Source: Cristatella mucedo (lineage: Eukaryota > Bryozoa > Phylactolaemata > Cristatellidae). Taken from it: a DNA stretch of 64,000 bases. Under the pieces are notes generated by a model. The model was given only the letters and a program-made list of their open reading frames with translations, ran no database searches and had not been told where the DNA came from. The DNA is taken from positions 3,914,001 to 3,978,000 of the forward strand of contig WPIO01000003.1 in the NCBI GenBank assembly GCA_009760855.2, read 5' to 3'. This document shows positions 20,131 through 33,446 of this stretch, piece by piece; the first letter of the stretch is position 1, and each line of letters begins with the position of its first letter. A program made the translations under genes and the position numbers.

Positions 20131-23100
20131 GAGAGAGACGAGAGAGACTTTCTCATTCTTTCTCTCCCTTCTTTTTGCTCTCTCCAACAGCACTGCCTAG
20201 CCACTGGCAGGAATCTTGCACATGTCTCTGAAAAGTTTCCCGATCATTAGGTAGTGATGAGCCTATTTTGCCAGCAGCCTGACCTTGCATTAAATTTCAT
20301 TGTGTATGAACTCTGTCCGGTAACTATTCCAATCGATCTATTCTTAAGAGATCCTCCAACTTTGCAACATTGGAGGTCAGTAATTGCTTACTTGTCAACT
20401 GCAGGTTTTTTATGGTATGCTCTTCTGCAGGTTTAATTTTTACATCTAGAATAACTGCTTTACTGACGTTCCAATCTGCACTAACCTTCCAATATACCCG
20501 ATATTTAGGAGGTTGATAGTGAGGTGCTCTTAACCAAAGATTTAATTAGGTGGAAAATGGCACTCAAGCACTGATAAGTTTTTGAACTTTGTTCTGTCCA
20601 GGTCCTTAAATGGCTAGTCTTTCAGTGCAAAGATGGCTGATTTGTCAGCTGTGCATTTGTTTCTGCACAGTTTGTTAAGCTATTTACTCTAGGCAACAGG
20701 CACCGCTGGTGGTGGTTTTTGCTGGTACTACTTTTTGCATGTATCATCATCGTTACCAAATCAATAGGTGTTGGTGTTCACAGTGCTTTTCTCAACATGT
20801 TTTTTCTGAATACTGGTGGTTTGCTTAATCTTTGATGCAATTTGATGAAGCTGGATAGTGTTTGGCCTCCATACTGCATAAGTCATGGTAATTCGGATTT
20901 ATTGGTCTATTGCCTGGCTATTGTAGATTGCTATTGCAGCCTACTGCCTACTGAAAGGTGATGCTGTTCGACTTCTGCACGGCTATGACGACTATGGCAA
21001 CGTCTGTGGCCTCGACAATACTTTACCCCAACACATGTCACTCAACCTCTCAAACAAATTTGCTAATCTTAACATGGTGGATCGACCGTGAGTGACCATC
21101 CCAAGCTTGCCTGCACCTTGTCTTAAGGGTGGCTCTCACCGTCTAGAAGTTGTATGTTCCCTAACGTTTGATTATCTATCCGAAGCCGGGACTATTTTAT
21201 TGGGACCGATTGTACCATATTATTGGTTGCATACTATAAATATAAATATAATTCATTTGTGTAGCACCCTAAGATAACCTAATCTCTATTCAGGTGCTTT
21301 ACATATTCTATGGGGCTCGAGCTCACGACCTTGGTCATTAAATACATTCACCTTGACCTCGGTCTTTCAAGGCTAGCACTTTAACCAGTAGGCCAAACCA
21401 GCGAGGTAGAGCCTGAATTGTGAAAATGCAACCTTTTCACCTTGTAGCTTGCTTGATAATAGTTTAAGGACATCTGTAAAACCACAAAAAGAAAACTAAA
21501 TCTCTTTCTAGGCTTTTGCATATGTTGCAAAGGAGCCATGTCAATTGGTTAGTCATAAGGTGCATAGTGTCAGCACTCACAAGGAAGCAAAGGACGATTC
21601 AGACGAATTGAGCAAATGCTTTGAGGAACGTATGGATTTTTGGCTTCACATGAAATGTCCTAGAGTCAGACGTGATGTCGTTACATCAGTCGGTAGTGAG
21701 TTTCAGGCTTTGGGAGCATGCAACCCTTAAGGCACACGAACTTGAGGTCTTTGAGAGGTGCTGCTAAACCACTTGAGTTAGACAAGTAAACAAGTAAAGG
21801 GTTACCGATTCAACTGACTCATTTATGTAGCAGCAGCAGAGTTATTGTAGCTATCGCTCCGGCTTGCAGTGGGCCATAAAGAATTGCCTGCTGCAAGACT
21901 CAAACCCACGGCCTGGTGTGAGCCTGGAAGGTAGACTGTGAAATACCTCCACCTCGTTGTTATTATCGTAAGTAATGGTAGTATCAGGTATTGGAAGTCG
22001 GCAGTTCTGATATGACTTCGCCAAGACATGTAATATATCTCTGTCTGTAACTCCGCAAAGCCACACAGACTATGTGGGTGTTGAGCTGGAGAGTTTTCTA
22101 TAGCACACACTCAAAGCTTAAGTAGCTTTCGATATGCATTTTGTAGCCAACAGACTTAAATCTCACACAACAAAGAGAAAGCGAGAAGCATAGCTGAGTC
22201 AGGAGGTGCAGTTGAAGTAGTGAGTTGCAACTTAGGACGGCTGGAAAGGATGTGCCACTGTCAGCAGTAGGAGAATGGATGTCGTTGCTTAAGAATTGTG
22301 GAAGTGAGTTCCACAGTCAAGGACCTGCAGAGCAAAAGCGTCTGTCGCCAACGGTCTTTAAGTGCAGAAGTGGAGCAGCTCATTTATTGCCCACAGAGTA
22401 CGTGAGAGCACGAGGGGCTGAAAGTGGTGCAGCAGTTCAGCTAGGCATGAAGGCGCCGAGCCACGGCGGGCTGTGTGGGTCAGCGTTATGTAGGCAAATG
22501 ACATCCATGTGGGGTATCTATGACATCTATGTGGAGTTCGTGGCCACTCGTTTGTCGAAATGCCATTAAATAGGCGCCACGCTCCTCCGGCGCTGCTCGA
22601 AAGCATTTGTTCTAGATGTTCTAGACCAACAGGTTGTCCCATTTTCTCGCTCCTTGACACATTATTGGAGGGGAGGTGGGGGACAATGATTGTAAATATC
22701 TGGATGCTGATGGACACAGTCTCGCTGTATGTAGGCTCCATCATACTCGCGTACCTTTTGCCTTTTCAGGCCAGGCTGAAGTAACCATTATTGATGGTTG
22801 AATGCAGCCTTGGTGAATAAATAATCCGCTCGAACAAAATAAGCATTCGCGAAACGGTTGGACGTAATGCGCACGCAGAGCCTCCTTTTAGAAAGGATAG
22901 CAGCACAAGTTCTGTGAGCACAAGTCCATTGGCACAGCAAGAGAGTCAAAGCATCGGGAGCTTTGTCACGTGGTCGAGCCGAGTAGGCCGGCCGTGCATG
23001 TACTTGCTTCACCTGCTTCCCTGCTTCTGGTCAATGAAAAGTAAACAAAGTCAACTAATTGCTTCGGTGCTGGAGTTTTGCGTTCGAACGTCAGCTCTGC

Positions 23101-26100
23101 TGCCGCCGTCGCTTCTGCCGACGATAATGTACTTGGGCGATAGGGGCTCCATAGGCGAAAGCAGAGGAACTGCCACAGCGTGCTCGAGCTGCCGTGAATA
23201 GCTACACCGCGCCATCGGCTCGGCTGCCACCCAGCCGACGGTGCAGGCTAGTGCTGGCCAAGCTCTGGGCAGCAGCAGCAGTGACCGCTACTGCAGCGCA
23301 GGCCTGTGCGAACGCCCGCCGGCCTGACTACTCGAGCATGTGAATGGAGGTGCTCCATGGGAGTGCTGTAAGGGGGGGGGGGAGGTAGTGGCTGGGGGGC
23401 GTACACGGTTTGCTGGTTGACCACTCGCCTGCGGGTAACCTATTTATTTGCAAAGCATCTCTACGTGGACGTTTCAGGTACGTTTTTTTCACAAACTTCT
23501 GGGACCCGTTCCACTCGTATGTCATCTGTGTGAAGAAGTGCCCGGACTCGGAGCTGATTAGCATGAACCAGGTGTCCGACTTTGCCAACAGGACTGGCTC
23601 GCTGCTGTGTGACTACAGTGTGCAGCTGTCCGACTACCCTGCAGTTAAGACGCAGAACGTCTCCTGTGCCGTGATGGCCGCAGTGGCCCCATCGCAGGCA
23701 CCGGCAGGCTGCTATGGACCTTGTCCTGCGTTCCAGGTCCCAGTGGAGTAAGCACTTTGTCAGTGAATTCCCTGGGCAGCACTTTGGGAGAAGTGGTGCC
23801 TTCATGTGTTTGCTTTGCAGCTCTTGTGCGCGTCACGTCATGTCATTCGCCCTGACTAATCCACATGTATTTCTGTCGAGCCCAAGAGACATACTTTCCG
23901 GCTCACGACTTCTTTCGGTATGCACGACCTTAATTTGCACTCCATCTCCCTGATGAAGGGATATAATGAATTGCACTCAGTAGGTGAGTCGGTGGGCAAA
24001 TTGGGGTAAAGTTGCTAAACAGGTAATTGACAGATACCAGGTTCAGGTCCTGTGGTAATTGGCCAGCTTTTTATGCTGCAAAACGCAGCTGCAAATGCAG
24101 TGAGCTCAGCCATTTCAAATTAACTGGTCGGTGATGTTTGATTGGCTGTCCTTGACCTATATTGTGAAGTTAATCTTTGACACCTTCTCTGACAACCAGT
24201 GTGAGAAGTATAGCAATTGTCATTCTCCATCATTGGGTCACTTAAGTTGGAATAATTCTAGGTGCCTAAGCTCATTTATGTGTCGGACTTATCTGAGCCT
24301 CAGGTAACATCGGTGGAGTAACTCGACACTTATGCACCGGCCGCTTCAGGCAGCTATGGCAGAATATGCCAGGACAAGGATTTTAGAGGTTAGCTGATTC
24401 AACAGTCTCATTTGTATAGCAGCTTAGGAAGAGCTTAAGAAGCTATCACTCCCACTTGAAGTGGGCAATACAGAATTGCCTTCTGCATGACTCGAATCCA
24501 CGGCTTGTGATGTGCAAGTGTGATGTGCAAGCGCCTTACCCTTAGGCTAACATTCAGCAATGGGGTTTGCATCAGCTATGAGGTTGCATGTCGTGGTCGA
24601 CGACTGTGCACCTGTTAAGCTTCTTATGCATCGGCTGCATTTTGCACGACCCAGCTATAGGTGGATTTCAGGACTTAATGACGTCCAAGTCATCGGAAGT
24701 TCTCTCTGTCAGTCACTTCTGGGAGACGTGCCACAATAAACCTCCCTCCTATGCTCGAGCAGATCTGCAAGGAGGCCGTTTGATTGCTACAAATGTATGC
24801 CATGGACTGAAAGGCCCGTTTTTTCTCTTCCCCCAGTTGCTAAGCACCCAGAGCTGTATGCTGAATGCAATCAGCATGGGATTTAGTCGAAAACTTAACC
24901 CACTGGCGGTGTGCGTGGTGCACTTGTATATGGTGCATGCCTTCCAATCCCTTTCTACTGCCTTGACTTCCCATTCACCAATGCTCCTAATGCTACCAGC
25001 CTGATCTGGCAATGGGATATTTGCCTCTCTGGTCGTGGGTGAGGGCACGTGCAATAGCGTTTTTGTTTTGTTCTCGTCTCTTCATGCACTCTCTTGTGCA
25101 GTGCACGTGACCATCTAATGGCAGCCGCAGTGTGTCTTCCTTTCTCCCTGCCCGGCCAGTGTGAGCCCCACCGTCCATGCCACCGGCAGCTCCATCAGCC
25201 GACCACTGGTTGCCCGCGCATGTGCGACGGTCTCTTGTCCACTTGTAGGCGCTCGTTCCTGCACAGGTGCCTCCCGAGCGTAGCCGTCATAGCAAAGGCT
25301 GCACAGCAAGCCGTCCAGAAGCTCACCAAGTTCCTGCAACGCTACCAGTTCTTCTATCAGTTTGGCATGGACTTCGTGGTCGTCAAATGGGAGCTTCTCG
25401 GCTGCGCCGGCATAGCGCTGGGTAGGCACAAACAGGCGGGCCTCTGTTGCCCGGCAGTGGGGGAGAGCTGTTGCCGCTATGTTTGCTCCATGTGCGTGTC
25501 GGCCGGATGTCTGATCTACTGTTATCGTTGTGTCCTCAGAAGCGCATCGCCGACGTTGGATACCAAGGCCCAGTGTTTTCGAGGGCGATACATCCTTGCT
25601 TGGTTCTGCATTTATCCGTGTGTGATCTTCTTGTTCTCGTGTGGTTCTGCATTTCACTGGCTACCAGTTAAATAGCATCACGAGCATGGTTGCATGGATG
25701 CACCCTATACATGGCTTGATCGCTCTCTTGTTGCTCACCACCGGCAGAGACTCGCCATTTTTGGTGGTAGCTGCGTTATGCCTAGCGCCTCAGCAGACGG
25801 GTTGTTCGTGCTCACGCTGGCATGCGTAGCTGCAGTAGCTGCTTCCTGCCATTCCATGATCCGTGCCGAGCAGCTAACGAAAGTGAAGCGGTTGTTCTTA
25901 TGCAGGCCTGTCTCTGCTGATGGTCTTCCTGATGAGATTCGTCATCAAGTTTATGGTCTGGTTTGTCGTCGTGCTGGCTGCACTGGCGGCTATAGGTGAG
26001 GAGCACTGCTGATTGCACATTACGCGTGACTCATTTCACAGCCGGCTCCTTATCAAGTGAAAGTGACTGCACGCGCGGCCTGTACTTCTCACGGCCAAGA

Positions 26101-27900
26101 CACGGTTGACGTATGCCTTCGTCTGTCTGCTACCACTACCTGCCTAGCACCATGTCACCTCGAAGGTCGAGGCCATGAACAAACAGCATTTATTCCCTTT
26201 TCATATCTATTCAGACTATCCAATGTCGTTTGCTTTACATTCTTCTATTGCTATGATGCAATTTCTAAAAAGAGCTACCGGTTCAAGTTATACTGCTGTT
26301 CTCTACTGCCTATCAGTAACCCAGGACAACTATTTTGCCTAAAGGTACAAGCACAAAAATGTAGTAAATGGTATTGAGAGCTAGCAAATCCAACAGATGT
26401 TATGCGGCTTACCGTGTAAGACGCCTGTCTGTGAAGCTAATGCATTTCTGAGATGATTTTTAAGCAAAGCCCGTGGCAGACTTTCAATCGACTTCAGGCC
26501 CTCAGCGAAGAATGTTTTAAGCCTTTTCAATCGTAGGAGCACCCTGAATTACGTATACAGGCAATAACCAGCAGACAAGTAAGCATTCAATAATACCTAG
26601 TTAATGCTTGCTCTCCACTTGAGCGAGCGTGCATATCACGACTTAGAGAGTGCCAGCTTGTCAGCGTAAGCATTCCATTAGTTACACAGACTGGGCCACT
26701 GGGACGACAAGAACAAGCTTCTACTCTTTTACAAGAACTTGTTTCATGCGACTACACATGTGCCCAGCACTGATATAACTCGAATCACAGATTTTGATGG
26801 GTCTGTTTCTAATCTCGGCTAAATGGCCCTTCTCTTGTAGAGTTCTTCAGACGTCTGTCCTTTGTCCCCTGCTATCATCAGGGTGTGTAGCACCCTTTGA
26901 GCAGGTAATTTAGGCTCGTATAACTAAAAGTCACTTTTATGCCGATGATTGCCAAGTCTATTTATCCCTCAAAAACCTTCGAAGTCGGGGCTGTGGTTGG
27001 AAACTTAGCTGCTGGTTTGCATGCATCAGGTCCTGGATATTGGGCCATCTTTGTAAAACTAAATGGTGTTTAGTCGTGCTGTTCATCATCGGAAACGCTT
27101 ACCCCGTTGCTGCAATTGGAGACTGGAATTTTTAGTCGGCTTTGTGGTGATGAGACCATCACCCAGAGCTTGCAATAAGGGTTTCATCTGTGATGATCAC
27201 ATGATTTTCGACAAATGTAATCTGGAGACTGCGTTCTTGTCGAGTCGTCATACCTGTACTGGTTAGCTGGTTCTCTCAAAGCTAGATTAGTGTAACTCGC
27301 TTGCTGCGTTTAGTGCTTAATGTGGCCGTTAGATGGGTCTTAAAATCCGAGATATTCTACCATGTTGTCTCTGTGCTAAAGCTTATGGTGGCTCCCTCTT
27401 AAGCAGCTAATGCAAGCCAAAATTCCTACTCTTTCTTACAAGGCCTGCTGCACGTGGCTCCTTAATGCCTTGCTGAACTGCTACAGCAGTGCCAGTCTTC
27501 TCGAGTCCCCAGGATTCCTTTCTTTTATTTCAAAACGGTTGGCAACTTTTGCTTTTGCTATGCAGGTCGTAGCTTGTGAAAATCATTTCTACACTATTAT
27601 GCAATGATGCAACCTTTTCTCCTGATGCCGATTCTGGCATGTGCCTCCTGCCGTCTGTTTGTGCTCACTTACTTTCGTATCTACCCCCATCATCCCTATT
27701 CTTCCATCCCTCTCTCACTTGCACAAAATTGCGAATTCTGGAGACTGTTGACTATTGATTGCCTACCAAAAACTGCTTCGGCTGTGAGTGCACTGTGGAC
27801 GACAGCATTGTCATCTTGGCTTCATCCAGTTGTGCCGAACGAAGCAAATGTAAAGCGCCTAGAAAGAGATTGAGTTCTCTGAGGGCGCTTTATCAAGGGC

Positions 27901-27931
<31 letters not shown>

Positions 27932-30900
27932 CCATACATTGTATATGCTGTGTGTACACACATACACTGTATATACGTACAGTATATGCACACATGTGCA
28001 GCAGGTAGAGTCTTATACTGGTTACGTGCATGTCTTTTGTAAATGAAACGTTGAAATTACTGTAATCACGCAATTTGCTCGTGGTATTTTCAAAAATGCT
28101 GACTGGGTACAAGGCTATAGGGAGGTAGGGGCTGAGCCTGACCCTCTATGGGTCTAGCTAATTTTTTTTTGCCGGACTAGGCTGCTGCAGCCGTGCAAGC
28201 TTACCCCTTCGTGGCCTTTTAGCCTCCCCATCCTGGAGACCTGTAGCCCAGCCTCTTCAGGTTGATTACCAGGCTCCAAGTGGCTACTATTCGGGATGCA
28301 GATTCAAGTATGGTTTCGGACGAGATCTACAATTTTTCTAGATGGGCTACTAGACGAGTACATTTCTTGTGAACGTTCAATGTGGGTTGGAAGGTGCTAT
28401 TTTCTAAATTTTTTACAAGGGGTGATCCACAGTTTTTAGAGGCATTAAAGAGATGGCTCTTTTTAAACAGGTATACTAATGAGACCTGCCGAGTAGCGTG
28501 CTTTTAGCATGCAGCTTCAGGCTATCCTAATCAGGGCACGAGTTTCGTTTTATACATGCTAAATAGGCCACCGGGTGGCTTGCTTTGGCACAGAGCTTCA
28601 CACACTCGAAATGGCAAATAAGAATTTTTTTTAGGAGTGCTTAAAAGCCTTTCCGAGCGTCACGTGGTGGGAATGCAGCTTCAATGGGGTCTATCTCTTC
28701 AGAGGGAGAGCACAATCTCTTTTTTTTTTATTGAGGCTATATAAGTCTTGCAGGCAGCTAGCCTTCGGAATACTACTTAACGCTCTCCGAATGGGAGTCT
28801 CCAGTCTCTTTTAAAACGGCCTCCAAAGAAGCTTGGTTGGAGCTCCATCGTTGCTGAAATTCAGACCCTCCAAAAATGAGGTATATGACAATTTTTTAGA
28901 GGAGTTTTGGTTAGCTCTGTGTTGGTGCACGGAATCCGAGTGAAAGCCTCCAGCAGAGGCCAGCGTTCCTTTTTAAAAGAAGCTCGCGTACATTTATCCA
29001 GCAAATATAGAGTGTCTAGAAAGAGATTTAGTTCTCTTAGGTCACGGAAACAAGTTATTATTATTGTTATTATTATTATTATTGTGGAGGAAGGGCTAAC
29101 GAAGCCACAGCGCAGCACACCTCGATGTGCCACTTCGTGGCCTGCCTCTTCTGCAGGGGGCCACCAGGTCACCAGGAAGAATGCTAGAGAGGCATTTCGC
29201 GCGGCTCCTGCTCTAGTTGCACTTAGGGCACTGGGGTGTGTGCGTGTGTGCACGAGTAAAAAGTTTCTAGATTCCTCCGGTTGGCTAGACCCCACTTACT
29301 TTTAGATTGTCCTTACAGGCTGCCAAACAGCAATGACCTGTGGGTGCTAATAGTAGCCAGTCGTCTGAGGACGTTGAGTCTCCCGAGCCATTTGGCAAAG
29401 CGGCGTTCGTGGATTTGCTAGCATAGGATTGCAGCGCAGCCAAAATGAACTGTTTGTTCATTGAGTTTGAGCAGTTTATCCAGAGCCTCTCCTTAAATGC
29501 TCGATAAGGGCAACCGGATTCAGAACGATGACTTGAGGTGGAAGACTGACTTGGGTGGCTTGTCGGGTTGTTTGGTTTGGGCAGAGGGTAGGTACTTCTC
29601 CAGATGCAGGGCAACCGATTTTTTCTTAAGGCTGGGATGGTTGCTCGAGAGGATCGCTTTTGGCCTACATGTTCAGTGTCCAGAGAGTCAATCATTTTTA
29701 AGGCAGATGTACATTCCTTTTTTTTGGAGTTACTAAGTAGATATTTGTTTTCAGACAGGTCTAAAGGGAGCCTTGAAGGTCTCACAGTAGGGCAAAAACT
29801 TATTTATATTCTTTAAAACGTTTCTGGCTGCATCTTAGGCATAGAGCTCCTAGTTCTTCTCAAATGTCTTACCAGGTACAGTATAGTTACCAGCTGTGAT
29901 AACAGTAAGTGTTACCACAGCCAGGTTTTAGAGGGCCAATGAGCCTTTTCTGGCGGATTTTGAAGTCCCGCCGTTAGCTCGTGTCACGCCCCTCAAGGTC
30001 GAAGTGCCACACACATCAAGATCAAAGTTTAGCCTACCATTCCGATATCCTGGCTGTCCACTTCGTCTGTCTGGTGCCAGCAACCTGAGAGCACCTGAGC
30101 TGAAAATAGCTGCCAAAAGCTGAGGTAAAAAGGGAAATCTTCACATAGCCAAACCATGATTACAAATATCGGACTTACATATCACAGAAATGAGCTCGAG
30201 GACTTCTTCAGTTGCTAAGAAGTTCTTCTTTGTGGTGCAGCATTCTTAACTAGTCCAGGGTAGATTTTCATGAACTACTTTTTCTTTTGTATATTGTTTT
30301 TTGGTGCCTTTATGCACAGTGATTGCCATTGTGGCCTTTGGGGCACCGTAATAATAATAATAGTAATAATAATAATACATTGGTATAGCACACTTACAGA
30401 GCTAAATCTCTTTCTAAACACTTTACAGATGCTGTAAAAAACGTGTCAACATGGTTAGTGGTAGCATGCACAGTGTCAGTATGCATAAGCACACCTACGA
30501 CTTTTGACAAGGACCTTCCATATCCTATAAGGATCAGATGCGTTTTCAGTATCTTTTAAAATTTTCTCAGGTTAAAGGAATGTCGCTGTGTCAGTTGGTA
30601 GTGAGTTACAGGCTCTGGAAGCATGCAAACCAAAGCTACAGTCTCCGAAGGATTTGAGGTTGGTTTGAGGTACAGCAAAACGCCTCGAGTCAGAAGAGCA
30701 GAATAGCAGGTGGTACGATGACTAGCCTGGTTGCTGTCTAGTTCATATTGGTTGGCTGGAGCAAGACAAAGAGACCTGTAAGTGAGTGACAAGACCTTGA
30801 AGTCGATGTGGCACTTGATGGGGAGCTAGTGCAGATCGGCGATAATTGGTGTAATGTGACAACTATCGTGCTAATGACAAGTGTGGCTGCAGAGTTTTGT

Positions 30901-33406
30901 TTTACTGAGTGTATGCACTCAATTGCACTGGTCAGGCCGGAAGACCTGCAAGCAGTGACCTACAAGAGTCGAGAAGGGACGCAACAACTGTGAGGACCAA
31001 CAAAAATGCGGTTCCCTGTCTAAGCATGCCGGAATTTTCGCAATGTTACATACCTCAGACTGTGAGTTACCCTGGTTATGGCATAATGTTGTATAGCCAT
31101 CAAACAAATGCTACCACCAGTGGGATTAGAGCCTTGCACTCCAGTGTTCAGAATCATGTAATCAGCATTTGTCTAATGTGGAGGCTCTGATCATAGAGAC
31201 GTGCCCTGTCGCCCACTCATGCAGCTTCACAGATCACAGCATCCTGTCTATTTCACTCTGGTGGCAGCAGCAGTAGCAGCAGCGGCGGCTGCAGCAGCTC
31301 TTCCTATGCAGGTGTAACGGTGGCATTGTGGGTGGTGTACGCACGCCTCCAGATGGGCATCGACCCGCAGCAGCAGCACCAGCTACCCATCGTCTCCATA
31401 TCGGTCAACGCAAAGAGCGCATTCCTTGCCTACTCCATCATTGCCACCGTGTTCACGGTAAGGCTAATGCTAGCTTCGTGGTCGGCGGCTGTGCATTGTT
31501 GCTAAAGTCATTCGCCGGATTTCAGCAAGAGTAAGTTGCAAAGTCCCGACTCTGGGCCTGCTTTTGGGTGCTCTTGTACGGTCAGCTGGGAAGGATGCAG
31601 GCATTCAATGCTTTGCCTGCAGCCTAGTGCACAGTGCCTGAGGGCGAGTGTAGTGTTTGGCACTTTGCCTCTTCTCAGGCAGATCTCTAGGTATCTCTAG
31701 CAGCCGAATTGCGCGCTGTGTGCGTGCATGCGTGTGTGCAACACCCGTCCAGTCTGATTTGACACTGCAAGAGTTCCCACGCCTTCCCTTGCACCACTGG
31801 CCGATGGCTGATTGAACGAATGTGTGCCCATCGTATGGTCGAGATGGTGGCAATGGCGGTGGCGACTGCAATGTCTGGCGAGCAGCGCTGATTCCAGCGG
31901 CATGTTTGCATGCATGACCTCTGCACGAGTGCCCGATCCGGTTGTCGGCCCACCCCCTCCGTTCGTGGTTACTGGTCGTGTCTGAGCCGACGCGCTACCT
32001 CGCAGCTGCTGCCACTGTGCCGCCACTGTGCCGCCACCGTGCAGGTGATCCTGCTGCTCATCATCCTCGTCATGAGGAAGCGCCTGGCGCTGGCCGTCCA
32101 GCTCTTCCGCGAGGCGGGCAAGTGCCTCGAGACGATGCCTTCCCTGCTGGTGCAGCCTCTCTGGCCCTATCTGTGGAACATGGGCGTCATCGCCTATGCC
32201 GTCGCCGTTTTTGTCATCCTGCACAGTGTATGTGAGTATGTCGGGGGGGGGGCGTAGGAGAGCACGTGGTGTGCGTGCGATCGCCGTGCTGCTGGCTGTT
32301 GCTGCTGCCACCTAAACTCCCTTAGCTGTTCCTTCGCTAGCGGCGCGTTTAGCTGCCCCGGCGTGGCTACTTGGTAGCGTGGCCTGTGCGCTCGACCAAC
32401 TTCTGTTGCTCTGCCCTCTCTCTGTGTCTCTGTCTGTGTCTCTCTCAGTCTCTCTCTGTCTCTGTCTCTCTCTATTTCTCCCTACTAAGTAAATAAGTAA
32501 ATACTAGCTTATTTGAGACTTATTATCGGCCTTATTTATGTAGATGCAGAAGAGCCAAAGTGGCCAGCGCTCCTGCTTGCAGGAGGCTGTACAGAATTGC
32601 CTGCTTTAGGATTCAAACCTGCGACCTGAGCTAGTGAGTTGTAAGCACCGTATTCCCAGGCTAAGACCCTGGCCTCTTTTCCTTTTGCTCTGTCTGCACC
32701 ACCCTGCAGCCTTTCCGGTCGAGGAGCAGGATGCGTCAGGCAAGCGCACGGTGGTCCGCTACTACGAGTTCGGCTTCGTCACCTACTTGTGGTGGTACCA
32801 CTTGTTTGGCATATTGTGGATGCTCGTCTTCACCAGTGCCATGCAGCAGCTGATCATCGCCGGCGCAGTGGCCAAGTGGTACTTCACCAGGTCAGCGGGC
32901 GCTGGTCAGGCTGGCATTGCACGTGTACGATGCAGGCCGCTCACGATGCAGGGCATTTTCAGCTTCCCTACTGCTGCCTGCACCAGCGTGAGCCATCACT
33001 CGTCTTTTGAGCTTTCTCCGAGAATCGAGCTGCAGCAAATCAGCTCGGGCAGTGCAGCTCGGGCAGTGCAGCTTGGGCATGGCATTTTTTACCCCAAAAA
33101 AGCTGCGATACCGACCGACCCATACTGGCCGTGCATGTGGGATTATGCTTTGCGCTGCTGTCTCATTTTGTTTAGGGATAAGAAAAGCTTGTCATGTACT
33201 GTTCTCACATCGACTCGTCGGACGCTGGTGTATCACCTCGGGTCTGCAGCTTTTGGCTCATTCCTTATTGTCTTGGTCAAGCTGCCTCGCTATATACTCA
33301 TGTGGCTGAGCAAAAAGTAAGAACTCGGTCAATGGCAACTCGATCAATGTGTACACAGTGTGTTTCTTTGTATGTTTGTATGTTTGTATGTGTGCATGTG
33401 TGTGTG

Positions 33407-33446
<40 letters not shown>

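Larger units (their letters stand above)
25996..31311 (+). other. SLC44 intron 6 (5.3 kb), LINE-rich
   Basis: Contains family B LINE fragments at 26660-27930, 28985-29085 and 30345-31060 (minus). The remainder, including 28100-28980 and 29090-30340, shows no recognised family, apart from short poly-T and trinucleotide runs. Confidence 0.75.

Noticed and set aside
19890-20250. Long Ser/Leu- and Arg/Glu-repeat open frames on both strands
   Set aside because: They are translations of the GA microsatellite and carry no protein signal.
20927-20939. Alternative acceptor for SLC44 exon 3 at 20939
   Set aside because: It would drop 13 bases and break the phase with exon 2; the 20926 acceptor also keeps the residue spacing of the family.
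27899-27930. (ATT)n run considered as a CRISPR-like or satellite array
   Set aside because: It is the 3' microsatellite tail of a family B LINE; no spacers and a eukaryotic context.
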